Below, piece by piece: positions 7,110 through 14,773 of a DNA stretch of 64,000 nucleotides. Made by a program: the position numbers and the translations under genes. The stretch is from Ruminococcus sp. (lineage in GTDB: Bacteria > Bacillota > Clostridia > Oscillospirales > Ruminococcaceae): assembly GCA_022768805.1 (NCBI GenBank), contig JALELB010000010.1:29931-93930 (forward strand), in the 5' to 3' direction. Each line of letters begins with the position of its first letter. The first letter of the stretch is position 1. The notes beneath the pieces are model-generated. The model searched no databases, was not told the DNA's origin, and saw only the letters and a program-made list of their open reading frames with translations.

Positions 7110-10100
7110 ATGCCGGATTTTGTGCATCTGCATGTGCATACGGAATACAGCCTGCTGGACGGGGCTTGCCGGATCCGGCAGCTGGTGCAGCGGGTAAAGG
7201 AGCTGGGACAGACTGCTGTTGCGATTACCGACCACGGCTGCATGTATGGGGCAGTGGAGTTCTGGCAGGCGGCAAAGGAGGCAGGCGTCAAGCCCATCAT
7301 TGGCTGCGAGGTCTATGTTGCCCCCCGGAGCCGGCATGACAAGGTACATCGGCTGGATACCAGCCCCTATCACCTGGTTCTCCTGTGCCGGAACCAGACC
7401 GGCTATCAGAATCTCATCAAGCTGGTATCCCTGGGCTATATTGAGGGATTTTACAGTAAGCCCCGGGTGGATATGGATCTGTTGGAGCAGTATCACGAGG
7501 GGCTGATCTGTCTGTCCGCATGCCTGGCAGGGGAAATCCCCAGACGGCTGATGAACGGAGATTATGCAGGGGCAAAGGAAACTGCCCTGGGGTACCAGCG
7601 CATCTTCGGGGCGGACAGCTATTATATCGAGGTACAGGATCATGGCCTGCGGGAGCAGAAAGCCATCCTGCCCCAGCTGTATCGGCTGTCCCGGGAAACC
7701 GGCATTCCCCTGGCTGCTACCAACGACGCCCATTATATCACCAGGGAGGATGCTTCCCTGCAGCATGTGCTGCTGTGCATCCAGACCAACAAGACCGTGG
7801 AGGATCCCAACGGCATGGGATTTGAAACGGATGAATTCTATATCAAATCCGGAGAGGAAATGGCGGAGCTGTTCCGAGCAGTACCGGAGGCCATCTCCAA
7901 TACGGCGGTCATTGCGGAGCAGTGCAATGTGGAATTCACCTTTGGTCAGCTGAAGCTGCCTCGGTTCCGGATGGAGGGGGTAACGGATACCACCGCCTTT
8001 TTCCGACAGCTGTGCAGGGAGGGTCTGCATCGCCGGTACGGGGAGGATCCCTCTGCTGAAATCCGGGAACGGATGCAGTACGAGCTGGGCATTATTGAAC
8101 AGATGGGCTATGTGGATTATTTCCTGATTGTATGGGATTTTATCCGCTACGCCCGTCAGATCGGCGTACCGGTGGGACCGGGGCGGGGCTCCGGCGCCGG
8201 CAGCATCTGCGCCTACTGTATCGGTATCACCGGTATTGACCCCATGCGCTATCATCTGCTGTTTGAGCGGTTTCTGAATCCGGAGCGGGTCAGCATGCCG
8301 GATTTTGATATTGACTTCTGCATCGAGGGACGGCAGCGTGTCATTGACTATGTGATTGAAAAATACGGCAGTGACCGGGTTGCCCAGATCATCGCTTTTG
8401 ATACCATGAAAGCAAAGGCAGCGGTGCGGGATACGGGCAGAGCCATGGCGCTGCCCTATGGTCTGTGCGACCGGGTTGCCAAGCTGATTCCCCCGGAACT
8501 CAATATGACCATTGCCGGCGCACTCCAAGCCAGCAAGGAGCTGGCCGAACTGTATGATACGGATACCCGGGTGCATAGGCTGCTGGATATGGCACAGCGG
8601 CTGGAGGGCATGCCCAGGCACGCCACCACCCATGCGGCAGGGGTGGTGATTGCCAGTGCGCCGGTCAGCGAATTTGTGCCCCTGCAAAAGAATGAGGATG
8701 CCATTGTCACCCAGTACCCCATGACCACCCTGGAGCAGCTGGGGCTGCTGAAAATGGACTTTCTGGGACTGCGGAATCTGACGGTGATCCGGGACGCCTG
8801 TCAGGCAATTCATGCCTTTCAGCCGGACTTTTCCATTGACCGGATTCCCCTGGCTGACCCGGAGGTATACCGGATGATGTCCAAGGGGGATACCTGCGGT
8901 GTATTTCAGTTTGAAAGCCCCGGCATGCAGCGGGTGCTGACCAGGCTGGAGCCCACCTGCCTGGAGGATCTCATTGCCGTGATTTCCCTGTACCGGCCCG
9001 GCCCCATGGAGTCCATTCCCCGGTATATCCGCAACCGGCATGCGCCGGAGCAGATCACCTATGCCCATCCCTTACTGGAGCCCATTCTCCGGGTCACCTA
9101 TGGGTGTATGGTATATCAGGAGCAGGTAATGGAAATTTGCCGCAGCCTTGCCGGCTATTCCTACGGCAGAGCGGATCTGGTGCGTCGGGCGATGGCAAAG
9201 AAGAAGCATGCGGTGATGGAAGCAGAGCGCCAGACCTTTGTGTGGGGCAGCAGGAATCCGGACGGTTCAGTGAGCTGCCCCGGAGCGGTAGCCAACGGGG
9301 TTCCGGAGGATACGGCCAATGAAATCTTTGACCAGATGACCAGCTTTGCGTCCTATGCCTTCAACAAATCCCATGCGGCAGCCTATGCCTATCTTGCCTA
9401 TCAGACCGCCTATTTGAAATGTCATTACTTTCCTCAGTATATGGCTGCGCTGATGACCAGTGTGCTGAGCAATACCTCCAAGCTCATGGAGTATATTTCC
9501 CTGTGCGAGGAAAAGGGCGTAGCAGTGTGCAGACCGGATGTGAATGTCAGCGATATGGGCTTTACCGTAGGAGGGAAGGGGATTCACTTCGGCCTGCTGG
9601 CAGTCAAAGGACTGGGCAAGGGCGTGATTGGCCAGGTAATCCGGGAACGGCAGGAAAACGGGGTGTATCGCAGCTTTCCGGATTTCTGTGACCGGATGGT
9701 CCGGCGGGATGTGGGCAAGCGGACAGTGGAGAATCTGATCCGGTGCGGTGCGCTGGATGGCCTGGGGCACAACCGGCGTGAAATGCTGATGTGTTTTGAA
9801 CAGATTATGGATGCCCAGGCAGGCAGCAGCCGGGCGCTGATCCAGGGACAGATGGATCTGTTCGGACAGGGTGAAGTCATCCAGGAGAGTGTCCCCATTC
9901 CCAGGATGGAGGAATTCCCACCCAATCAGCTGCTGCGGATGGAAAAGGAGCTGACGGGCATGTATCTGTCCGGACATCCGCTTGGACATCTGCAGTGGTG
10001 CAGGCGGCTTCTTCGCCTGCCGGAGCTGAAAGAGCTGGAAACTGCAAAGGACGGAGACGGGGTCAGCGTGCTCTGCATGCTCCAGTCCCAAAAGCCCCAT

Positions 10101-10595
10101 GTGGCACGGAATGGGGAAAAAATGTGCTTTCTTACTCTGGAGGATCTGTCCGGCACAGGGGAAGCGGTTGTGTTTCCTTCCTTGTTTGCCCAGCGGAGCG
10201 GTATGCTGGAGCCGGAGCAGGTGCTGCTGATTCACGGCAGAATTTCCGCAAAGGATGGTCAAAACAGTATTCTCTGCAACGAGATCCAGCCCGGTGAGCA
10301 GATTCAGCAGCTGCTGGCAGTCAGACAGCTTTGCATTAAGCTGCGATCGGACGAAAATGCTGTGCAGCAGGCGGTGACAGAGCTATGCCGATGCAATCCC
10401 GGGCAAATTCCGGTCTGCTTTTATCTGACGGATCAGCGGCGGTATGTGTCCTCCCGGCGAATTCCCGGGGTGGAGCTTACAGCGGCCTTTCGGGATGCGC
10501 TTTGCAGGATTGTCTCGGAGAGCAGCGTGGGAATGGTGCCCCGGGTGAACGGAAAATTGTCGGCGAATACAAAAAATGCGGGGAAAGCCCCTTGA
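7110..10595 (+). CDS. dnaE: DNA polymerase III subunit alpha (DnaE)
   Basis: Catalytic subunit of a C-family replicative polymerase. In Firmicutes DnaE usually works beside PolC, for example in extending RNA primers. The 1161-residue protein has an N-terminal PHP domain (HVHTEYSLLDGA at 6-17, AITDHG near 37). Palm aspartates are in PDFDIDF (Asp398 and Asp400), and further conserved blocks are KMDFLGLRNL and FQFESPGMQRVL. The helix-hairpin-helix and OB-fold regions follow. Its length fits DnaE1/DnaE3-type proteins. It ends the hprK operon, and its stop codon overlaps the -35 box of the pfkA promoter. PolC is not in the window. Confidence 0.97.
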   Translation: MPDFVHLHVHTEYSLLDGACRIRQLVQRVKELGQTAVAITDHGCMYGAVEFWQAAKEAGVKPIIGCEVYVAPRSRHDKVHRLDTSPYHLVLLCRNQTGYQNLIKLVSLGYIEGFYSKPRVDMDLLEQYHEGLICLSACLAGEIPRRLMNGDYAGAKETALGYQRIFGADSYYIEVQDHGLREQKAILPQLYRLSRETGIPLAATNDAHYITREDASLQHVLLCIQTNKTVEDPNGMGFETDEFYIKSGEEMAELFRAVPEAISNTAVIAEQCNVEFTFGQLKLPRFRMEGVTDTTAFFRQLCREGLHRRYGEDPSAEIRERMQYELGIIEQMGYVDYFLIVWDFIRYARQIGVPVGPGRGSGAGSICAYCIGITGIDPMRYHLLFERFLNPERVSMPDFDIDFCIEGRQRVIDYVIEKYGSDRVAQIIAFDTMKAKAAVRDTGRAMALPYGLCDRVAKLIPPELNMTIAGALQASKELAELYDTDTRVHRLLDMAQRLEGMPRHATTHAAGVVIASAPVSEFVPLQKNEDAIVTQYPMTTLEQLGLLKMDFLGLRNLTVIRDACQAIHAFQPDFSIDRIPLADPEVYRMMSKGDTCGVFQFESPGMQRVLTRLEPTCLEDLIAVISLYRPGPMESIPRYIRNRHAPEQITYAHPLLEPILRVTYGCMVYQEQVMEICRSLAGYSYGRADLVRRAMAKKKHAVMEAERQTFVWGSRNPDGSVSCPGAVANGVPEDTANEIFDQMTSFASYAFNKSHAAAYAYLAYQTAYLKCHYFPQYMAALMTSVLSNTSKLMEYISLCEEKGVAVCRPDVNVSDMGFTVGGKGIHFGLLAVKGLGKGVIGQVIRERQENGVYRSFPDFCDRMVRRDVGKRTVENLIRCGALDGLGHNRREMLMCFEQIMDAQAGSSRALIQGQMDLFGQGEVIQESVPIPRMEEFPPNQLLRMEKELTGMYLSGHPLGHLQWCRRLLRLPELKELETAKDGDGVSVLCMLQSQKPHVARNGEKMCFLTLEDLSGTGEAVVFPSLFAQRSGMLEPEQVLLIHGRISAKDGQNSILCNEIQPGEQIQQLLAVRQLCIKLRSDENAVQQAVTELCRCNPGQIPVCFYLTDQRRYVSSRRIPGVELTAAFRDALCRIVSESSVGMVPRVNGKLSANTKNAGKAP

Positions 10596-10619
10596 CAAAA
10601 TGCAGAAAAGTAGTACAAT
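10592..10619 (+). promoter_or_regulatory. SigA-type promoter for pfkA overlapping the dnaE stop
   Basis: Consensus TTGACA (10592-10597) contains the TGA stop of dnaE. A 16-nt spacer leads to TACAAT (10614-10619). This gives pfkA its own strong transcription within the operon context. Confidence 0.8.
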
Positions 10620-10655
10620 ATAAATTGTATAGTTTAGGATAGGAGTGTAGGTATC

Positions 10656-11615
10656 ATGAAAAAAATCGGCGTATTGACAAGCGGCGGAGATGCTCCGGGT
10701 ATGAATGCAGCCATCCGTGCGGTGGTTCGTACTGCAATTTCCAAGAATATGCAGGTATTTGGCATCAACAGAGGCTATAACGGACTGATCAACGGTGATG
10801 TTTATGAAATGAATACCCGTAGTGTTTCGTCCATTATCCAGCGCGGCGGTACCCTGCTTTATACTGCCCGCTGCCCCGAATTCCGCACGGAAGAGGGACT
10901 GCAGAAGGCAAAGAAAACCTGTGAGGAGCTGGGTCTGGAGGGCATCGTAGTCATCGGCGGCGACGGTTCTTTCCGTGGTGCAGCTGACCTTTCTGCACGG
11001 GGCATTCTCTGCGTGGGTCTGCCGGGCACCATCGACAACGATATTGCCTGCACAGAATATACCATCGGCTACGATACCGCTATGAATACGGTTGTGGAAC
11101 TGGTGGACAAGCTGCGGGATACCTGTCATTCCCACGACCGCTGCAGCGTGGTAGAGGTTATGGGCAGAAATGCAGGGCATATTGCGCTGAATACCGGTAT
11201 TGCATGCGGCGCAACCTTTGTTCTTGTTCCGGAGCTTCCCTACGATCTGGATCAGGTTGCAAAGAAGATGCTGGAAACCAAGAAGACCGGCAAGCAGAAC
11301 TTTATCGTCATTGTGGCAGAGGGCATTGGCAACTCTGAGCTGATTGCCAAGACACTGGAGGCCAAGACCGGCATTGAGGCAAGAGCCACTATTCTGGGTC
11401 ATGTTCAGCGTGGCGGTTCTCCCACACTGCGTGATCGTGTGGTTGCCAGTGAGATGGGCTACTATGCAGTAGAACTGCTGGAAAATGACATCGGAAACCG
11501 TGTGGTCGGCATGCAGAATGGCAAGATCGTAGACTTCGATATTCAGGAAGCACTGTCTATGAAGAAGCCCTTTGACGAGAAGCTGTACCAGATTGCCAAT
11601 ACCATCAGTATCTGA
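10656..11615 (+). CDS. pfkA: ATP-dependent 6-phosphofructokinase
   Basis: Phosphorylates fructose-6-phosphate to fructose-1,6-bisphosphate in glycolysis. The 319-residue protein aligns residue for residue with the short bacterial PfkA. Gly104 in GGDGS (101-105) and Gly124 in PGTIDND (123-129) are the ATP-type determinants. MGRNAGHIA and HVQRGGSP are also present. AGGAG lies 10 nt upstream of ATG. It follows dnaE, as in many Clostridia, but has its own promoter and a strong terminator behind it. A second, PPi-type phosphofructokinase is encoded at 43.7-44.9 kb. Confidence 0.98.
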   Translation: MKKIGVLTSGGDAPGMNAAIRAVVRTAISKNMQVFGINRGYNGLINGDVYEMNTRSVSSIIQRGGTLLYTARCPEFRTEEGLQKAKKTCEELGLEGIVVIGGDGSFRGAADLSARGILCVGLPGTIDNDIACTEYTIGYDTAMNTVVELVDKLRDTCHSHDRCSVVEVMGRNAGHIALNTGIACGATFVLVPELPYDLDQVAKKMLETKKTGKQNFIVIVAEGIGNSELIAKTLEAKTGIEARATILGHVQRGGSPTLRDRVVASEMGYYAVELLENDIGNRVVGMQNGKIVDFDIQEALSMKKPFDEKLYQIANTISI

Positions 11616-11661
11616 TTTGACAAGGCGGTGTGCTGTTGATAACGGCGCCGTCTGAATATGC

Positions 11662-11707
11662 AAAAAAGCCGTTCAAGCCGCTTTGTGCAACATTGAACGG
11701 CTTTTTT
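11662..11707 (+). terminator. Strong terminator between pfkA and proC
   Basis: Perfect 15-bp stem AAAAAAGCCGTTCAA / TTGAACGGCTTTTTT (11662-11676 with 11693-11707), 16-nt loop. It ends only 18 nt before the proC start, so proC either depends on read-through or on a promoter not clearly visible. Confidence 0.9.
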
Positions 11708-11725
11708 ATTCCGGGAGGAACAAGT

Positions 11726-12532
11726 ATGTGTAACACAGTAACCAGAATCGGATTTATCGGTGCGGGCAATATGGGTACCGCTATTATGAAAGCCATCCGG
11801 GCTAAATTCGATACCGTACAGCTTTATGCTGCAGATCCGGATCAAGCCAAGCTGACCGCCCTGGAGGAACTGGGGGTACAGCCCTGTGCGGATGCAGCCG
11901 CTGTGACGGATGCCTGCAAGTATGTATTCCTGGCGGTAAAGCCCCAGGTGATGGAAGACGTACTGGACAGCATTGCCAGCCATGTGACTGGGGATACTGT
12001 GCTGGTTTCCATTGCAGCCGGCATCACCGGTCAGTACATCCAGTCCAGGATCCGGGCTGACGCCAAGGTGATTCTGGTAATGCCCAATACGCCCCTGCTG
12101 CTGGGGGAGGGCGCTTCTGCCCTGGCACAGGTTGCACCCACCACCGACGAGGAGTTTTCCTTTGTACTGTCTGTGTTCGCCGCCTGCGGCAAGGCAGCGG
12201 TGGTGCCCGCTGACAAGATGAAGGAGATCATCGCCATCAACGGCAGCAGTCCTGCGTTTATTTATCTTTATGCCAAGGGGTTTATGGACTATGCCGCATC
12301 CGTTGGCATTGATCCGCAGACCGCAGCGGTGCTGTTCAGTCAGAGCCTGATCGGTTCAGCAAAGATGATTACCGACTCCGGCTATTCCATCGATGAGCTT
12401 ATCAGAATGGTTTCTTCTCCCGGGGGCACTACTCTGGCGGGGCTGGATGCCTTGTATGAGGGGAAGCTGACAGAGGTGGCGCAGGATGCCTGCGCACGGT
12501 GCACCAAGCGTGCCTATGAGCTGTCCAAGTAA
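11726..12532 (+). CDS. proC: Pyrroline-5-carboxylate reductase
   Basis: NAD(P)H-dependent last step of proline synthesis. The 268-residue protein starts with the Rossmann motif IGFIGAGNMGTAI (about 7-19). It has FLAVKPQ near 70 and ends with the family block VSSPGGTTLAGLDAL. The start at 11726 has GGGAGG 7 nt upstream; an upstream in-frame ATG at 11630 would read through the pfkA terminator hairpin and is rejected. proA and proB are not nearby. Confidence 0.96.
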   Translation: MCNTVTRIGFIGAGNMGTAIMKAIRAKFDTVQLYAADPDQAKLTALEELGVQPCADAAAVTDACKYVFLAVKPQVMEDVLDSIASHVTGDTVLVSIAAGITGQYIQSRIRADAKVILVMPNTPLLLGEGASALAQVAPTTDEEFSFVLSVFAACGKAAVVPADKMKEIIAINGSSPAFIYLYAKGFMDYAASVGIDPQTAAVLFSQSLIGSAKMITDSGYSIDELIRMVSSPGGTTLAGLDALYEGKLTEVAQDACARCTKRAYELSK

Positions 12533-12589
12533 TATCTGACGGGGGACATGCATATTCTCTACAAAAGGCTTGTACCGAGGAGGATGTGT

Positions 12590-13213
12590 ATGTATCAGAA
12601 CATAGGAGCATGCTGTACCGCAACCCAGCAGCGCCGACGCCAGCTGCAGCTTTTTCTGTATGTGCTGCTGGCCGGCTTTTTGACGGGAATTGTGCTGACG
12701 GCCGTATTTCCGGACAGGGCGGCTTCCCTCTGGCTGGATCAGGGCTTATCTGAGCAGGGTGTACGTTATATGCTGCCCGGGCTATTTTTCCGTTCATTTC
12801 TGCCGACCTTCGGGTTGCTGCTGTGCTGTATGCTGCTGGGTCTGTCCGCCTTCGGACAGGCCGGGGCGATACTGGTACTGCTTTACCGGGGAATCGGGCT
12901 GGGGATTGCCGTGTCCCGTTCCTACCTGACCTGGGGCTTACAGGGGCTGCCTGTGGTGCTTTTTCTACAGCTGCCCCACAGCGGAGTCACCAGCTTCCTG
13001 CTGCTGCTGGCAGCGCGGGAGACCTGGCGTCTTTCATCCCGGTTTGCGGCATTTGTCTGCCATCATTCCGGGGAGGAGGGAGAGCCCCTCCGCTATTACT
13101 GGATTCGATTTTTTGTGCTGACGCTGCTGCTGCTTCTGGCTGCGGCAGGGGACAGCGCACTGACCTATTGCCTGTCCGGCCGTCTGATGGGGCATTCCGG
13201 CGGGATGGCATAA
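12590..13213 (+). CDS. SpoIIM-like (stage II sporulation protein M family) membrane protein
   Basis: A 207-residue polytopic membrane protein with about five hydrophobic helices. The central stretch GLSAFGQAGAILVLLYRGIGLGIAVS resembles the SpoIIM/DUF95 core, in which a small-residue helix precedes a YKG-type motif. SpoIIM works with SpoIID and SpoIIP in engulfment-linked peptidoglycan remodelling, but many members have no sporulation role. The ATG at 12590 is 6 nt from AGGAGG; an ATG at 12584 is too close. No SpoIID or SpoIIP gene is nearby, so a sporulation function is not claimed. It probably shares a transcript with proC and the next membrane gene. Confidence 0.6.
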   Translation: MYQNIGACCTATQQRRRQLQLFLYVLLAGFLTGIVLTAVFPDRAASLWLDQGLSEQGVRYMLPGLFFRSFLPTFGLLLCCMLLGLSAFGQAGAILVLLYRGIGLGIAVSRSYLTWGLQGLPVVLFLQLPHSGVTSFLLLLAARETWRLSSRFAAFVCHHSGEEGEPLRYYWIRFFVLTLLLLLAAAGDSALTYCLSGRLMGHSGGMA

Positions 13214-13269
13214 CAGGGGGTTCCGGCATCCGGCGGGTCCGGGCTCCCGATTATTCGGAGGTGTATGAT

Positions 13270-14193
13270 TTGGGACTCTTTCAGAATTCATATGAAAGTG
13301 CCGGAGCCGGAATCGCAAAGGATGGGCCGAAAAAGAAGCCGTTTTTCCGCTTCTGGGAGATTGTCTGGCGGAAGCTGGGCAAGCTGGTGGGCGTGAATCT
13401 TGTGCATGCACTGTTCATGACCCCCGGCATCATCGGCATCATTTCCCTGTTTACCATGAAAAGTGAAAAGCTCAGCTATCTGATGGCGGGGTTCTGTCTG
13501 CTGGTACAGGCATTCCTGATCGGGCCGTCCATGGCGGGTATGACCAAGGTGCTGCGGAATTTTTCTCAGGAGCGGCATGCCTATGTATGGCACGACTATA
13601 TAACCGCTCTGAAGCGGAATTTCAAGCAGTCCGCCATTGTGGGCGTTTTTGACTCGGTGCTGCTGGTTTGTGTGGCATGTGGGGTGTATGTTTATCCCCA
13701 GCTGATTTCCACCCTGCAGAACAATTTCATTTATGTGCCCTTTGTGCTGATGTTTACCGTGGCCATTACCGTTCTGATTATGAATTTTTACGCCTTTCTG
13801 ATGATCGTATCCACGGATCTTCCTCTGCGTGCCATCATCAAGAACAGCTTCGCACTGACCTGTATTGCGCTGAAGAAAAACATCATCACGCTGCTGCTGT
13901 CTGCACTGGTGGTTATCGTGTTCGCATTCCTTTGCTATGTGAACTTTTACTGTCTGTTTCTGCTGCCCTTCATGCCCATGAGCTTTATCTGGCTGATGGT
14001 CTGCTTCAACTGCTATCCGGTGATCCAGAAACTTGTCATTAACCCCTATTACGAACAGCGGGGCGAAGAAAATCCGGAGCTGCGCTATACTTCCCCCAGC
14101 GACCCGGAGGAGAGCATTTTTGTTGACCAGGGCGGCAAGGAAAAGCCGGTTGAGCCCAAGAAAAAGCCCAAGCGGGGAAAAACCATCACTTAA
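13270..14193 (+). CDS. DUF624/YesL-like membrane protein, TTG start
   Basis: A 307-residue membrane protein with about six predicted helices and a charged Lys-rich C-terminal tail (KKKPKRGK). The N-terminus reads MGLFQNSYES, then a block rich in F/W (PFFRFWEIVWRKLGKL) typical of YesL/DUF624 proteins, which are of unknown function and often found near sugar transporters. No ATG fits: the frame before 13261 has no homologous sequence, and TTG at 13270 lies 8 nt after GGAGG (13257-13261), so TTG is chosen. GTG at 13261 overlaps the ribosome site. Function unknown. Confidence 0.65.
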   Translation: MGLFQNSYESAGAGIAKDGPKKKPFFRFWEIVWRKLGKLVGVNLVHALFMTPGIIGIISLFTMKSEKLSYLMAGFCLLVQAFLIGPSMAGMTKVLRNFSQERHAYVWHDYITALKRNFKQSAIVGVFDSVLLVCVACGVYVYPQLISTLQNNFIYVPFVLMFTVAITVLIMNFYAFLMIVSTDLPLRAIIKNSFALTCIALKKNIITLLLSALVVIVFAFLCYVNFYCLFLLPFMPMSFIWLMVCFNCYPVIQKLVINPYYEQRGEENPELRYTSPSDPEESIFVDQGGKEKPVEPKKKPKRGKTIT

Positions 14194-14228
14194 TATCCGG
14201 TTTTTTTCAATTTTTCCGAGGAAAGGGC

Positions 14229-14257
14229 TTTACAAGCTGGCAGAATTGTGTTATAAT
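14229..14257 (+). promoter_or_regulatory. SigA-type promoter for rpsO-pnp
   Basis: TTTACA (14229-14234), 17-nt spacer, TATAAT (14252-14257). It leaves a leader of about 95 nt before rpsO. Confidence 0.82.
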
Positions 14258-14279
14258 AACCTAGTGCCATGTACTTGGA

Positions 14280-14318
14280 TTGGGGAGTATGCCCGAACGG
14301 GAGTCACCTTTTCCCCAA
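14280..14318 (+). promoter_or_regulatory. Leader hairpin upstream of rpsO (possible S15 autoregulatory site)
   Basis: TTGGGGA (14280-14286) pairs with TCCCCAA (14312-14318), with an inner CCC-GAAC-GGG mini-hairpin. It lies in the rpsO leader. S15 binds its own leader in several bacterial groups, so an autoregulatory site is plausible but not shown. Confidence 0.45.
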
Positions 14319-14357
14319 CCTATGTTCCTGGCGAAAAATAATGAAGAGGTGAAAGAA

Positions 14358-14624
14358 ATGCTGCTGAAGGAAGAAAAGACTGCAGTCATCGAAGCAAACA
14401 AGCTTCACGAAGGAGATACCGGTTCCCCTGAGGTTCAGATTGCCATTCTCACCAAGAGAATTCAGGATCTGACCGCACACCTGAAGGTGCACCAGAAGGA
14501 CCACCACTCCCGCAGAGGTCTGCACAAGATGGTTGGTCACAGACGGAACCTGCTCAACTACCTGAAGAAGAAGGATATTGAGCGTTATCGTGCAATCATC
14601 GAAAAGCTCGGCATCCGTAAGTAA
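14358..14624 (+). CDS. rpsO: 30S ribosomal protein S15
   Basis: Small-subunit protein that binds 16S rRNA and contacts the 50S subunit. The 88-residue protein contains [17 protein letters not shown] and [21 protein letters not shown], the two family hallmarks. The start at 14358 has AGAGGTGA upstream; a longer frame from 14280 would translate the leader hairpin and is rejected. It is followed by a terminator and then pnp, the order conserved across bacteria. Confidence 0.98.
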   Translation: MLLKEEKTAVIEANKLHEGDTGSPEVQIAILTKRIQDLTAHLKVHQKDHHSRRGLHKMVGHRRNLLNYLKKKDIERYRAIIEKLGIRK

Positions 14625-14633
14625 GACGATCGC

Positions 14634-14665
14634 AAAAGGCAGAGGGAGGGATCTTTCTGCCTTTT
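14634..14665 (+). terminator. Terminator after rpsO
   Basis: Perfect 10-bp stem AAAAGGCAGA / TCTGCCTTTT (14634-14643 with 14656-14665). No clear promoter lies between it and pnp, so pnp probably depends on partial read-through. Confidence 0.78.
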
Positions 14666-14683
14666 CCTCGTAAAAGTAAGTGT

Positions 14684-14757
14684 TTAGTGGCGGTTCATTT
14701 AGCATGAAACCGTGTTTTCGGTACGAAGACAGGGTTTAATGCTAAGGCTGCCGCTAA
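14684..14757 (+). promoter_or_regulatory. Three-tier leader hairpin immediately upstream of pnp
   Basis: Three nested stems: TTAGTGGCGG (14684-14693) with CTGCCGCTAA (14748-14757), TTAGCAT (14699-14705) with ATGCTAA (14739-14745), and AAACC (14707-14711) with GGTTT (14733-14737). The structure ends 3 nt before the AAAGGAGG ribosome site of pnp. A leader hairpin is the known target of RNase III and PNPase autoregulation in enterobacteria; that role here is inferred. Confidence 0.75.
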
Positions 14758-14773
14758 GATAAAGGAGGCAGTT

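Noticed and set aside
7050-9068. Long open frame of about 670 codons on the minus strand opposite dnaE
   Set aside because: The plus strand carries unmistakable DnaE motifs throughout. The antisense frame has a composition rich in His, Gln and Gly and no recognisable domain, a by-product of codon bias in GC-rich DNA.
11617-11645. TTGACA upstream of proC as a promoter
   Set aside because: No acceptable -10 box is found at 16-18 nt, and the strong terminator lies between it and proC.
11630-11725. Longer N-terminus for ProC
   Set aside because: It would translate the pfkA terminator hairpin; GGGAGG and homology place the start at 11726.
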